Assembly (NCBI GenBank): GCA_964653855.1
Contig: CAZZFV010000004.1
Location: 8,863 to 72,862 of the forward strand
Direction of reading: 5' to 3'
Source of the DNA: RGIG3528 sp964653855
GTDB taxonomy: Bacteria > Bacillota > Clostridia > Lachnospirales > Lachnospiraceae
DNA length: 64,000 nt
The notes under the pieces: model-generated
What the model was told of the DNA's origin: nothing
What the model saw: only the letters and a program-made list of their open reading frames with translations
Database searches by the model: none
Made by a program: the position numbers and the translations under genes
In this document: positions 8,646 through 16,601 of the stretch, one piece after another
Position numbering within the stretch: position 1 is the first letter of the stretch
Layout: every line of letters starts with the position of its first letter

Positions 8646-9272
8646 CTACATCTTCTTTAAAGCCTGCTTTATAACGTCTTCCGCTGTAGTCCCATCATTT
8701 ATTTCAATTGATTTTACCGTTTTCATTGCTTCCGCATAAGAATACCCGAGTGTACATAAAGCATTTATCGCATCGGTTTTGATTTCGTTCGCATTTTTAT
8801 CGGAAATACTACCGGAATCAATATTATCTACGCTTGTAGTTAAGGGACCTGTTTCCTTAGTTTCAAACTCGCCGACGGAATCCTTAAGGAAAATTATTAT
8901 TTTTTCCGCCATTTTTTTACCGACGCCTTGCGCCAATTGAAACGCTTTTGTATCACCGGAATATATCGCATAAACAATGTCCGTAATATCAAGCACTGAC
9001 AGAATCGCAAGTGCCGCTTTCGGCCCAACACCCGTCACCGTTATCAATTTTTTAAACATCTCAAGCTCTGCGGCAGTCAAAAATCCGTACAAAAACATCC
9101 CGTCTTCACGAACGGACATATACGTATTTAATGAGATCTCCGCTCCCGTTACATTATATTGTCCGAGCACCTTCGACGTAACATATATTTTAAATCCGAT
9201 TCCGGCAGCAGTCAAAACAACCAAAGAATCATCTTCAACCTTTAAAACCTTGCCTTCTATATAAGAAATCAA
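8646..9272 (-). CDS. ruvA: Holliday junction DNA-binding protein RuvA
   Basis: A 208-residue protein with the N-terminal OB-fold (MISYIEGKVLKVEDDSLVV), two central helix-hairpin-helix units (LITVTGVGPKAALAILS and LAQGVGKKMAEKI), a variable linker and the C-terminal domain III that binds RuvB. RuvA tetramers hold the Holliday junction square-planar for RuvB. It lies directly upstream of ruvB and one base after the small Zn-ribbon gene, so all three should share a transcript. Confidence 0.96.
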   Translation of the reverse strand: MISYIEGKVLKVEDDSLVVLTAAGIGFKIYVTSKVLGQYNVTGAEISLNTYMSVREDGMFLYGFLTAAELEMFKKLITVTGVGPKAALAILSVLDITDIVYAIYSGDTKAFQLAQGVGKKMAEKIIIFLKDSVGEFETKETGPLTTSVDNIDSGSISDKNANEIKTDAINALCTLGYSYAEAMKTVKSIEINDGTTAEDVIKQALKKM

Positions 9273-9273
9273 T

Positions 9274-9534
9274 TTATTTGCCCTCTTTTAATTGTTTAAA
9301 CTCCCCTTTGCTTACCGTAAGCCTTCCCTCGTCGATAAATCTGACCACATCAAGCGGTGAAATATCAAGTCCTTCCGCTATTTGGATGGCATTGCTGTTG
9401 GGAAATTTTTTAAGATAATCCGCAATTTTTTTAAATTCCGCTTCTTCAATTTCGGCACAATCCTTGCATACGGACTTTTTATTCCATGAAACAAAGGGTT
9501 TTCCGCAATATCTGCAAACATTTGCTGTATTCAT
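9274..9534 (-). CDS. small Zn-ribbon plus helix-turn-helix protein (YvyF-like)
   Basis: An 86-residue protein. Two CxxC pairs (CRYCGKPF at 7-14 and CKDC at about 23-26) form a likely zinc ribbon. A helix-turn-helix-like part follows (about residues 35-75), ending VVRFIDEGRLTV, which resembles the YvyF/TIGR03826 'flagellar operon protein' family. No flagellar gene is nearby. It overlaps the upstream CmpB-type gene by 4 bases (ATGA) and precedes ruvA. A paralogue of the same design is at 43763-43987. A regulatory or nucleic-acid-binding role is inferred from architecture only. Confidence 0.7.
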   Translation of the reverse strand: MNTANVCRYCGKPFVSWNKKSVCKDCAEIEEAEFKKIADYLKKFPNSNAIQIAEGLDISPLDVVRFIDEGRLTVSKGEFKQLKEGK

Positions 9535-10610
9535 TTATTATCCTTATCTTCCGATTCATCCGAATCTTTTTTCTTATCGGAATTTACATGTTTCTTGATG
9601 TCTTCGATAACGCCCGCCTTAATTCCCGTAAATTTCATTGTTGGGAAAGCAAGCGAGAATCTTCCGGCAGTATACTTATTGTATCCCTTAAAGCCTTCGC
9701 CGATTTTATTTAAGCCTTCCTTAATATGGGATGCAAGAAGTGTATATTTGTCTTTACCCGAATCTTTAAGCGTATCGATATGCACCTTGTTTGATGCGAG
9801 CACCTTGTCGACTTTCGCAATTTTATCGTCGATTTTATCCGAAAAATCGTCTTTTCTTTCTTCGTATCCTTGCATCATAAAGGCAATGGTCGCATCGATT
9901 CTGTCCATTCCGTGCTCGATAACGTCACCGACTTTAGTCTCACCGTACTTTTCCTTAAACAAAGTCTTCTTTTCGACTTCCGTTTGACGTGCAAAATCCG
10001 CAAAATCCGATAATTCCGCTTTGATCTTTGCAATAGCCGTAATCTTATGATCGAGGCTGACGGTCGCAATGACGGTTGAAACAAGATCCGCAAGGAATAT
10101 TACGATAATAACGTAACCGATTATTTCAAACACGTCCCTGTTCATGGAAGATATTATGTTTAAAACCATGGGATGCAACACTTTTACGAGGAAAATCGAA
10201 AGTAGCCCCCAAAATGCGGACACCGGCAAACAAATTCTTCCCTTTATATTTAACGGAACATGCGAATAATCCCACCACTTCGCATGGAACAGTTTTTCCA
10301 TCGTAAAACTTGTAACATACTCAAGTAACGATGCCACAACGGCACCGATCAGGAATATCGATAAAAAAGCCTTGGGCGTATTTTCCGTTGTTAGCGCGAT
10401 CATTTTGTCGTTAAAAAAAGCGAGGAAAATTCCCGTAGCCGCACATCCGTATATCGGAATGACAGGGCCGTTAAGAAATCCGCGGTTTATAAGCTTTCCT
10501 TCAACCGTCGAACAATAACAGCATTCCCAAATCCATCCGCAAAAACAATACATGAAAAAGCAATAAAACAATTCAAAAAAATCAATTCCGGCAAAACTTA
10601 ATTCCCACAT
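9531..10610 (-). CDS. CmpB-type (PF06541) membrane protein with coiled-coil C-terminus
   Basis: A 359-residue protein. The N-terminal half has about five membrane segments and the family motifs FMYCFCGWIWEC and NRGFLNGPVIPIYG, typical of the 'putative ABC transporter type IV, CmpB' family, whose function is not established. From about residue 195 on it is hydrophilic and helical, ending in a charged Lys/Asp/Ser-rich tail. The ATG at 10610 was chosen because AAGGA lies about 11 bases upstream; in-frame starts further up lack a site. Its stop overlaps the next gene's start. Confidence 0.72.
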   Translation of the reverse strand: MWELSFAGIDFFELFYCFFMYCFCGWIWECCYCSTVEGKLINRGFLNGPVIPIYGCAATGIFLAFFNDKMIALTTENTPKAFLSIFLIGAVVASLLEYVTSFTMEKLFHAKWWDYSHVPLNIKGRICLPVSAFWGLLSIFLVKVLHPMVLNIISSMNRDVFEIIGYVIIVIFLADLVSTVIATVSLDHKITAIAKIKAELSDFADFARQTEVEKKTLFKEKYGETKVGDVIEHGMDRIDATIAFMMQGYEERKDDFSDKIDDKIAKVDKVLASNKVHIDTLKDSGKDKYTLLASHIKEGLNKIGEGFKGYNKYTAGRFSLAFPTMKFTGIKAGVIEDIKKHVNSDKKKDSDESEDKDNK

Positions 10611-10767
10611 GTTATCCGTCATCCTTTTTATGAAAATGGTGTACAAAAAAATCTCTTTATATCTTACCAAATTTCCGAATAAATTTAAAGCATAAAATGC
10701 TTTTCATAAATATTTAATGATGTCCCCAAAAAGAAATTTGCAAGGCATTTATTAATCACTCGACAGT

Positions 10768-10796
10768 TTGAAATTTTATTGTATCTGTGATATAAA
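10768..10796 (+). promoter_or_regulatory. sigma-A promoter of the exonuclease gene
   Basis: TTGAAA (10768-10773), 17-base spacer, TATAAA (10791-10796), giving a start near 10803 and a very short leader before the ATG at 10816. Confidence 0.75.
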
Positions 10797-10815
10797 TCTT
10801 TTTGCGAGGTGCCTT

Positions 10816-11901
10816 ATGAAAGAAATAAAGACAAAAAAAAATTACAGAATACCCGACAACTTATTGTTTTTTGATATCGAAACAACGGGCTTAAGCGCAA
10901 GAACATCTTATGTTTATCTTATAGGTTTTATGACAAACGAAAACGGAACATGTTTTCTTAACTTACTCTTGTGTGAGGATTTTAACGAAGAAAAAGAGCT
11001 TTTGATTAAGTTTTCGGATATTCTTAAAAAAAGTCGGAAAACGCCCGTAACATATAACGGAAATACCTTTGATATTCCCTATTTAAACGAAAAATTTAAG
11101 CGTCACCAAATCAATTTTTTTATCGATACTATGAACACAATCGATTGCTACAAAACACTTATCGGTTACAAAAAGCTGTTTGATATAAGCGACTTAAAGC
11201 TTGTTACCGTCGAAAAAAAAGCGGGATATACGCGTGAAAACTTCATCTCGGGCGAAGATTTGATAAATGTGTACGCTGAGCTTACGGGGCTCATTCGCTT
11301 ATATGAAATAACAAAAAGAGAGGATGTAAAAGAAAAAATAAACGCACTCGAATTTACGCTTCTCTCTCACAATTCGGATGACATAGAGGGGCTTTTTTGT
11401 ATTTACGAAAAAACAAATATTTTAAGCGCAAAAGAGTTTTTGATTAAACCGGAAATAAGCGTTTCGGAAACCGAAATCACGCTTACTTATCCTGTTCCGC
11501 TTTTCCCGTGCGAAACCGAATTTAATTTTTCGAATTTTTATTTATTTAACGGGAAAACAGCCTCCGAAATCGTTATTCCCATAATAAATACTGAGTTCAA
11601 GTACTTCTTTAAGGATTACAAAAATTACACATACATCGCATCAAAAGACATGTGTATGCACAACTCCGTCGTAACCGGATTGCCGAAAGAAGAAAAAATA
11701 AAATGCACGCGTGAAAACGCATACATAAAAAAACAGGACATGTTTTTGTTTGTCCCGAAAAATTTTATTGATTACGCAAGCGAAAATCGCATTCCGCTTT
11801 TTAAAGCAAATTACGATTCCAAAGAATTTTATATGCAAAAAAACAATTTTGAAAATCATTCCGACGAATATATAAAATCGATACTGAGCGAAATAAAGTA
11901 G
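10816..11901 (+). CDS. ribonuclease H-like (YprB-type) exonuclease domain protein
   Basis: A 361-residue protein with an N-terminal DEDD-type fold. FFDIETTGLS (Asp20, Glu22) is motif I, VTYNGNTFDIPYL motif II, and HNSDDIEGL near residue 200 motif III. This matches the RNase_H_2/YprB family of predicted 3'-5' exonucleases; the substrate is not established. The C-terminal 150 residues match no domain I know. The ATG at 10816 has GAGGTG 5 bases upstream; a longer in-frame start at 10768 lies inside the promoter. It is alone on the plus strand and ends at a bidirectional terminator. Confidence 0.8.
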   Translation: MKEIKTKKNYRIPDNLLFFDIETTGLSARTSYVYLIGFMTNENGTCFLNLLLCEDFNEEKELLIKFSDILKKSRKTPVTYNGNTFDIPYLNEKFKRHQINFFIDTMNTIDCYKTLIGYKKLFDISDLKLVTVEKKAGYTRENFISGEDLINVYAELTGLIRLYEITKREDVKEKINALEFTLLSHNSDDIEGLFCIYEKTNILSAKEFLIKPEISVSETEITLTYPVPLFPCETEFNFSNFYLFNGKTASEIVIPIINTEFKYFFKDYKNYTYIASKDMCMHNSVVTGLPKEEKIKCTRENAYIKKQDMFLFVPKNFIDYASENRIPLFKANYDSKEFYMQKNNFENHSDEYIKSILSEIK

Positions 11902-11945
11902 AATGTCGTTACGGCTTTTTATATGAAGCCCTTTTGCCAAAAAGA

Positions 11946-11973
11946 AAAAGGCGGGTTTAAAAACCCGCCTTTA
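11946..11973. terminator. bidirectional rho-independent terminator
   Basis: Perfect inverted repeat AAAGGCGGGTTT/AAACCCGCCTTT between the plus-strand exonuclease and minus-strand rpmF, with A-rich flanks; it should end rpmF strongly. Confidence 0.88.
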
Positions 11974-11981
11974 TAAGACTC

Positions 11982-12164
11982 TTATGCCTGAGCAATGATC
12001 TCTTTCTTGTTGTAAGAACCGCAGCTCTTGCAAACTCTGTGAGGCATCATTAACGCACCGCACTTGCTGCATTTAACAAGGTTCGGAGCAGTCATCTTCC
12101 AATTTGCTCTGCGACTGTCTCTTCTTGCCTTGGAATGCTTATTCTTCGGACAAATAGCTCCCAT
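11982..12164 (-). CDS. rpmF: 50S ribosomal protein L32
   Basis: A 60-residue protein with the L32 N-terminus (MGAICPKNKHSKARRDSRRA) and a zinc ribbon CSKCGALMMPHRVCKSCG; all four Cys are present, so it is the zinc-binding form. It follows yceD by 13 bases with AGGAGG ahead of the ATG, reproducing the widespread yceD-rpmF pair. Unlike many bacteria there is no plsX or fab gene after it: a strong terminator follows and the next gene is on the other strand. Confidence 0.97.
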   Translation of the reverse strand: MGAICPKNKHSKARRDSRRANWKMTAPNLVKCSKCGALMMPHRVCKSCGSYNKKEIIAQA

Positions 12165-12177
12165 GATCTACACCTCC

Positions 12178-12696
12178 TTACTTGGTTTTGAAAATATCCC
12201 GGATAACAGACATTCTTGGATCCGACTCTATGCGATCACAACCGCATTCACCTACGTTCAGATTGTGCCCGCATATCTTGCAAAGTCCTTTGCAATCTTC
12301 GGAACACAGAACCTTCATCGGAAACCCAAGCAAGATTTCTTCATAAATCAATCGATCCACGTCTAAATCGTATCCGCTAATGTACTCTGTATCATCTAGT
12401 TCAAGTGCACGTTCTTCCGATGTCAAATTCATGTCAACATCACCCGCAAAATCAATCGGAACACTTACCTTTTGCAAAGAAAGACACCTGTCGCACGGAA
12501 CAAGAAATTCAAAAAAACCTTTTACCTTAATACGAAGCTTTTTGTTACCCTTGTTTGTAACCGTAATCAAAATGTCGTCTTTTTTTGTGATTTCATATTC
12601 CTTCCCCGTGATACAGAGGACATCGGGCTCATATTTATATGTGAACTCGTTGTCTCCGCGCGGAAGATTCATGATTTCCGAAAGTGAAATTAACAT
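12178..12696 (-). CDS. yceD: YceD family (DUF177) protein
   Basis: A 172-residue protein with the YceD pattern: CDRCL near the middle, an acidic stretch, the LLGFPMKVLCSEDCKGLC segment and a C-terminal Cys cluster (CKICGHN, GECGC). In plants and bacteria the family is linked to 23S rRNA or 50S accumulation, and it is almost always next to rpmF. The ATG at 12696 has AGGTG 6 bases upstream; a GTG at 12705 would give three extra residues but lacks a site. It is first in the two-gene unit behind a near-perfect promoter. Confidence 0.9.
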   Translation of the reverse strand: MLISLSEIMNLPRGDNEFTYKYEPDVLCITGKEYEITKKDDILITVTNKGNKKLRIKVKGFFEFLVPCDRCLSLQKVSVPIDFAGDVDMNLTSEERALELDDTEYISGYDLDVDRLIYEEILLGFPMKVLCSEDCKGLCKICGHNLNVGECGCDRIESDPRMSVIRDIFKTK

Positions 12697-12713
12697 AACA
12701 AACACCTATGTGC

Positions 12714-12730
12714 ACAAATGTCACATTTGT
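12714..12730. promoter_or_regulatory. perfect dyad at the yceD-rpmF transcription start
   Basis: ACAAATG-TCA-CATTTGT, two 7-base arms with a 3-base spacer, begins 2 bases downstream of the -10 box, exactly where transcription should start. The position is that of a repressor operator; the arms match no regulator I can name. It could also form a weak hairpin in the 5' leader. Confidence 0.5.
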
Positions 12731-12732
12731 AT

Positions 12733-12761
12733 ATTATACGAACGTGACAGGGTTTTGTCAA
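12733..12761 (-). promoter_or_regulatory. consensus sigma-A promoter of yceD-rpmF
   Basis: TTGACA (12756-12761), 17-base spacer, TATAAT (12733-12738) on the minus strand, a full consensus match expected for a ribosomal protein unit. Confidence 0.87.
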
Positions 12762-12813
12762 CAAAAACTTTAAAGTTTCTCATATGTGAGAAGTAAAAAA
12801 GACTTCCGATAAG

Positions 12814-14007
12814 TTATATGAGCGCAACCGTTTCTCTTGCAATCGCAAGCTCTTCGTTTGTGGGTATTACCATAATCTTGACGCGTGAATCGGATGCCGA
12901 CACAACGGTTTCCTTTCCGCGAACCGAATTCTTCTCGGGATCGAGCTTAACGCCCAAAAATCCGAGATAAGAACAAATTCTTTCACGCATCTTGCCGTCG
13001 TTTTCACCGAGTCCTGCGGTAAACACAATCGCATCGACACCGTTCATTGCGGCAACATAGCTTCCGATATATTTTGCGACTCTGTATACGAATGCTTCGA
13101 CGGCATCCTTTGCTCTCTCGTTACCGGAATTTGCTGCGGCTTCAAGATCTCTGAAATCGCTCGATACGCCGGAAAGTCCGAAAACACCCGACTTCTTGTT
13201 TAAAATATTCAAAACGTCGTCAACTGTTCTGTTTTCCTTGTTTGCAATATATTGAACAACCGCGGGATCAACATCACCGCTTCTTGTTCCCATAATAAGG
13301 CCTTCAAGAGGAGTAAGTCCCATTGAAGTATCAACGCATTTTCCGTTTACGACAGCCGAAAGCGAAGCACCGTTTCCGAGGTGGCAAACGATAACCTTGG
13401 AATTATCGGGATCAAGACCACCAAATTCGATTGCTCTCTTTGAAACAAACGAATGACTTGTTCCGTGGAAGCCGTACTTGCGGATTGCATACTTATCGTA
13501 ATATTCGTAAGGAATCGCATATGTATATGCTTTTTTGGGCATTGTCTGGTGGAAAGCCGTATCGAATACTGCAACCTGAGGAGTGCCGGGCATAAGTGCT
13601 TCACATGCTTCAATTCCGATAAGGTTTGCGGGATTGTGAAGAGGGCCAAGATCAAAGCACTCACGTATAACACGCTTTACGTCTTCGTTTACGACGATCG
13701 ATGCGGAATAATATTTTCCGCCGTGAAGCACACGGTGACCTACCGCATCAATTTCAGACATATCCGAAATCACACCGTAATCCTTGTTTAAAAGGGCATC
13801 GATTACAAGCTTAACAGCAGCCTTATGATCGGGCATCGATTCCTTTCTGTCCTTAAAGCCTTCCTTGTCGGCGGGCTTATGTGTGATCATGGAGCCTTCC
13901 ATGCCGATTTTTTCGCAAATACCTTTTGCGAGAACGGACTCGTTTTCCATATCGATAAGCTGATATTTAAGCGATGAACTTCCGCAATTCAAAACCAAAA
14001 CTTTCAT
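12814..14007 (-). CDS. ackA: acetate kinase
   Basis: A 397-residue ASKHA-fold kinase starting MKVLVLNCGSSSLKYQL. Family signatures are visible: NxxSxSxK at the N-terminus, VFDTAFHQTMP near residue 150, the RKYGFHGTSH segment, and the phosphate-binding HLGNGASL and GLSG motifs. It converts acetyl phosphate and ADP to acetate and ATP in the cytoplasm. It lies 19 bases downstream of pta, forming the classic overflow pathway from acetyl-CoA to acetate. After the gene there are only weak hairpins (for example TTCTCA/TGAGAA near 12777-12792), no strong terminator. Confidence 0.97.
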   Translation of the reverse strand: MKVLVLNCGSSSLKYQLIDMENESVLAKGICEKIGMEGSMITHKPADKEGFKDRKESMPDHKAAVKLVIDALLNKDYGVISDMSEIDAVGHRVLHGGKYYSASIVVNEDVKRVIRECFDLGPLHNPANLIGIEACEALMPGTPQVAVFDTAFHQTMPKKAYTYAIPYEYYDKYAIRKYGFHGTSHSFVSKRAIEFGGLDPDNSKVIVCHLGNGASLSAVVNGKCVDTSMGLTPLEGLIMGTRSGDVDPAVVQYIANKENRTVDDVLNILNKKSGVFGLSGVSSDFRDLEAAANSGNERAKDAVEAFVYRVAKYIGSYVAAMNGVDAIVFTAGLGENDGKMRERICSYLGFLGVKLDPEKNSVRGKETVVSASDSRVKIMVIPTNEELAIARETVALI

Positions 14008-14026
14008 TTGATATAATCTCCAATCT

Positions 14027-15022
14027 TTACTTTTGTGCTGCCTGAACAGCCGTAATTGCGATAACGCCGACGATATCCTCCGTGAAGCATCCTCTCGAAA
14101 GATCGTTTACGGGAGCGGCAATTCCCTGTGTCATAGGGCCGTAAGCTTCTGCCTTTGCAAGTCTTTGAACAAGCTTATAACCTATATTTCCGGCATCGAG
14201 ATCGGGGAAAATAAGTGTGTTTGCGTGACCTGCGACCGCACTTCCCGGAGCCTTTGAAGCGCCGACCGACGGAACGATTGCGGCATCAAGCTGAAGCTCG
14301 CCGTCTATCATGAATTCCGGATAATCCTTCTTTGCGATTTCAACGGCAGCCGTAACCTTGTCAACGTCTGCGTGTTTAGCTGAACCTTTTGATGAGTGTG
14401 AAAGAAGTGCAACCTTCGCTTTTTTACCCACAAGTGCCTCAAAGCTCTTTGCACTGCTGCCTGCGATTGCCGCAAGCTCTTCGGACGAAGGATTCTGTAC
14501 AAGTCCGCAATCCGCAAATACGAATGTTCCTTCCTCGCCGTATTCGCAATTCGGAACAACCATGATGAAGAAAGCCGAAACAAGCTTTGTGCCGGGAGCA
14601 GTCTTGAGGATCTGGAGGCAGGGACGAAGGGTGTTCGCGGTCGAATGGCAAGCGCCCGAAACAACGCCGTCTGCGTCACCCATCTTAACCATCATAACGG
14701 CAAATGTCGTATAATCCGTTGTGAGAGTCTCTCTTGCCTTTTCGGGTGTCATTCCCTTTGCCTGACGTAACTCAACAAGCTTATCGATATAGCTCTGAAG
14801 CTTGTCGGTCTTATTGGGATCGATTCTTGCGGCCTTACTTATGTCAAGTCCCTCCGCCGTCTTTTCGATCTGTTCGTCGGAGCCGACCAAGATGATCTTT
14901 GCGGTGCCTTCCTTTAAGGTAATCGCTGCGGCTTCCATAACTCTTCTGTCTTCGGTTTCCGGGAGAACGATTGTCTTAATGTTCTCTTTTGCTCTTGCTT
15001 TAATTCCTTCAATAAAGCTCAT
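14027..15022 (-). CDS. pta: phosphate acetyltransferase
   Basis: A 331-residue single-domain Pta of the short class, without the N-terminal regulatory domains of the enterobacterial enzyme. Recognisable segments are IVLPETEDRRVMEAA at the start, MMVKMGDADGVVSGACHST, and the C-terminal MTQGIAAPVNDLSRGC. It interconverts acetyl-CoA and acetyl phosphate. AAAGGAG lies 8 bases before the ATG at 15022. It heads the pta-ackA operon; the leader has a perfect dyad ATACTTT-T-AAAGTAT (15110-15124) and the promoter interlocks with that of tmcAL. Confidence 0.96.
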   Translation of the reverse strand: MSFIEGIKARAKENIKTIVLPETEDRRVMEAAAITLKEGTAKIILVGSDEQIEKTAEGLDISKAARIDPNKTDKLQSYIDKLVELRQAKGMTPEKARETLTTDYTTFAVMMVKMGDADGVVSGACHSTANTLRPCLQILKTAPGTKLVSAFFIMVVPNCEYGEEGTFVFADCGLVQNPSSEELAAIAGSSAKSFEALVGKKAKVALLSHSSKGSAKHADVDKVTAAVEIAKKDYPEFMIDGELQLDAAIVPSVGASKAPGSAVAGHANTLIFPDLDAGNIGYKLVQRLAKAEAYGPMTQGIAAPVNDLSRGCFTEDIVGVIAITAVQAAQK

Positions 15023-15109
15023 ATTAAAATCTCCTTTCGATTTTGACGCAAAAATCTTCGAATGTCTTACCTTTAAATCACGCAAGTCCGTTCGGATGTT
15101 TTTTTTGCG

Positions 15110-15124
15110 ATACTTTTAAAGTAT
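15110..15124. promoter_or_regulatory. short perfect dyad in the pta leader
   Basis: ATACTTT-T-AAAGTAT lies about 15-30 bases downstream of the predicted pta start site. It could be an operator or a leader hairpin. AT-rich dyads arise easily by chance, so the functional claim is weak. Confidence 0.3.
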
Positions 15125-15127
15125 TTA

Positions 15128-15157
15128 TTTACACATTTGGATTTATTATATTATAAT
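15128..15157 (+). promoter_or_regulatory. sigma-A promoter of tmcAL
   Basis: TTTACA (15128-15133), 18-base spacer, TATAAT (15152-15157); predicted start near 15164. It overlaps the opposite-strand pta promoter. Confidence 0.65.
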
Positions 15158-15173
15158 CTCTTTCGATAAACAA
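15145..15173 (-). promoter_or_regulatory. sigma-A promoter of pta-ackA
   Basis: On the minus strand TTGTTT (15168-15173), 17-base spacer, TATAAT (15145-15150); predicted start near 15138. Twelve bases are shared with the tmcAL promoter, so polymerase can hardly occupy both at once. Confidence 0.65.
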
Positions 15174-15202
15174 GATTTTTTTTTCGAAAGTCGGTAAAAA
15201 CA

Positions 15203-16450
15203 ATGGCAAAAACAATTGCGGCAATCATTGCCGAATTTAATCCTTTTCACAACGGTCACAAATTCCTTGTCGAAAAAATAAAACTGGAACTGAATCCGGA
15301 TTACATAATCGCAATCATGAGCGGCGATTTCGTTGAACGCGGCGAGCCCGCAATATGCGATAAATTTTTGCGTGCGGAAAATGCAATATGTAACGGCATT
15401 GACGCGGTTTTTGAATTGCCTGCGGTTTATTCTTCCTCCGCAGCGCCCGACTTTGCATTCGGCAGCGTATCTGTGATACACCGCATGCACGCGGTAAGAT
15501 ACTTATGTTTCGGAAGCGAATGCGGTGATACGGATATTCTCCGTAATACGGCAATATATTCGCAAAACGAAACGGACGAATTTAAAAAATTATTTTCGGA
15601 ATATAAAACCAAGGGGCTCTCATACCCTCTTGCGCACTCAAAGGCTTTTGATAAGCTTTACCCGGAATACGGAGACGTTTTAAAAAGTCCGAATAATACA
15701 CTCGGTGTTGAGTACATAAAAGCATTAATGAAATTTAATTCTTTCGTTACTCCCGTTACGTTTAAGCGTTTCGGCGTCAATCACGATTCCGATAAAATCT
15801 GCAACGATTCGGATTCAAATATTTCCTATTTAAGTGCAAGCGCAATAAGAAATTTGATGTGTGACGGTACTCCCGAAAATCTGAAAACACTTAAAAAAGT
15901 TTTACCTTCTCAAGAAAACAACAATCCGGATATTTTAAGCCTTTTAAACAAAGCTTATCCTGTTTTAGCGAACGATTTTTCCGCTCTTCTCATGCAAAAA
16001 ATCGATATGATGAGTGTGGATGAATTGTCTTGTCTTCCCGGTGCAAACAAAGACATTGCGTTGCGACTTAAAAAGAAATCGGTTACAAACAATTATTTTA
16101 CTTGTCTCGCAAATGCCGTTTCAAACAAATCCGTTACGCGTGCAAATGTAAACAGGTTTCTCATTCACACACTTCTCGGAATTTTTGATTCGGATATAGA
16201 CAGAACGAAGGGTGTCCCTTATTTACGGCTTCTCGCAATGAATAAGAATAAATCCGGCCTTATCAATATAATAAAAGAAAATTCCGAAATTCCCGTAATA
16301 ACAAAGATGGCGGATTTTGATTACGATTCGGTTCCGATGCTTAAAAAAGACATATATGCTGCAAATCTCTACAATCGCACGATATTATACAAATTTAACC
16401 GGGAATATATTAACGACATCACAAACTCACCGAGAATAAAAGATATATGA
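15203..16450 (+). CDS. tmcAL: tRNA(Met) cytidine acetate ligase TmcAL (YlbM family)
   Basis: A 415-residue protein with an N-terminal nucleotidyltransferase-like fold; the HxGH-type motif is EFNPFHNGH at residues 11-19 and MSGDFVERGEPA follows. In Bacillus, TmcAL activates acetate with ATP and forms N4-acetylcytidine at the wobble base of elongator tRNA-Met. It is normally in line with rsmD-coaD and yceD-rpmF; here it keeps that neighbourhood but is inverted. It is divergent from pta-ackA, the pathway that makes its substrate acetate, with interlocked promoters. Confidence 0.92.
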   Translation: MAKTIAAIIAEFNPFHNGHKFLVEKIKLELNPDYIIAIMSGDFVERGEPAICDKFLRAENAICNGIDAVFELPAVYSSSAAPDFAFGSVSVIHRMHAVRYLCFGSECGDTDILRNTAIYSQNETDEFKKLFSEYKTKGLSYPLAHSKAFDKLYPEYGDVLKSPNNTLGVEYIKALMKFNSFVTPVTFKRFGVNHDSDKICNDSDSNISYLSASAIRNLMCDGTPENLKTLKKVLPSQENNNPDILSLLNKAYPVLANDFSALLMQKIDMMSVDELSCLPGANKDIALRLKKKSVTNNYFTCLANAVSNKSVTRANVNRFLIHTLLGIFDSDIDRTKGVPYLRLLAMNKNKSGLINIIKENSEIPVITKMADFDYDSVPMLKKDIYAANLYNRTILYKFNREYINDITNSPRIKDI

Positions 16451-16511
16451 ACATATGCCGCAAAAAATGTCTTTTAAATCAAATATAAAGATTCCCATAT
16501 ATCAAAAAAGC

Positions 16512-16547
16512 AAAAAAGCTTCGTCTTAAACAAACGAAGCTTTTTTT
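16512..16547. terminator. bidirectional rho-independent terminator
   Basis: AAAAAAGCTTCGT and ACGAAGCTTTTTTT pair around a 9-base loop. It can end tmcAL (plus) and the coiled-coil gene at 16602 (minus). Confidence 0.87.
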
Positions 16548-16601
16548 ACTTTGTAACACATAAATTATTATTTATTTTTTGCTCCCGCAATGCTGAAATT
16601 A

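Noticed and set aside
10687..10703. AAAGCAT-AAA-ATGCTTT dyad near the exonuclease promoter
   Set aside because: AT-rich, about 65 bases upstream of the -35 box and lacking a T-run or known operator form; not strong enough for a call.
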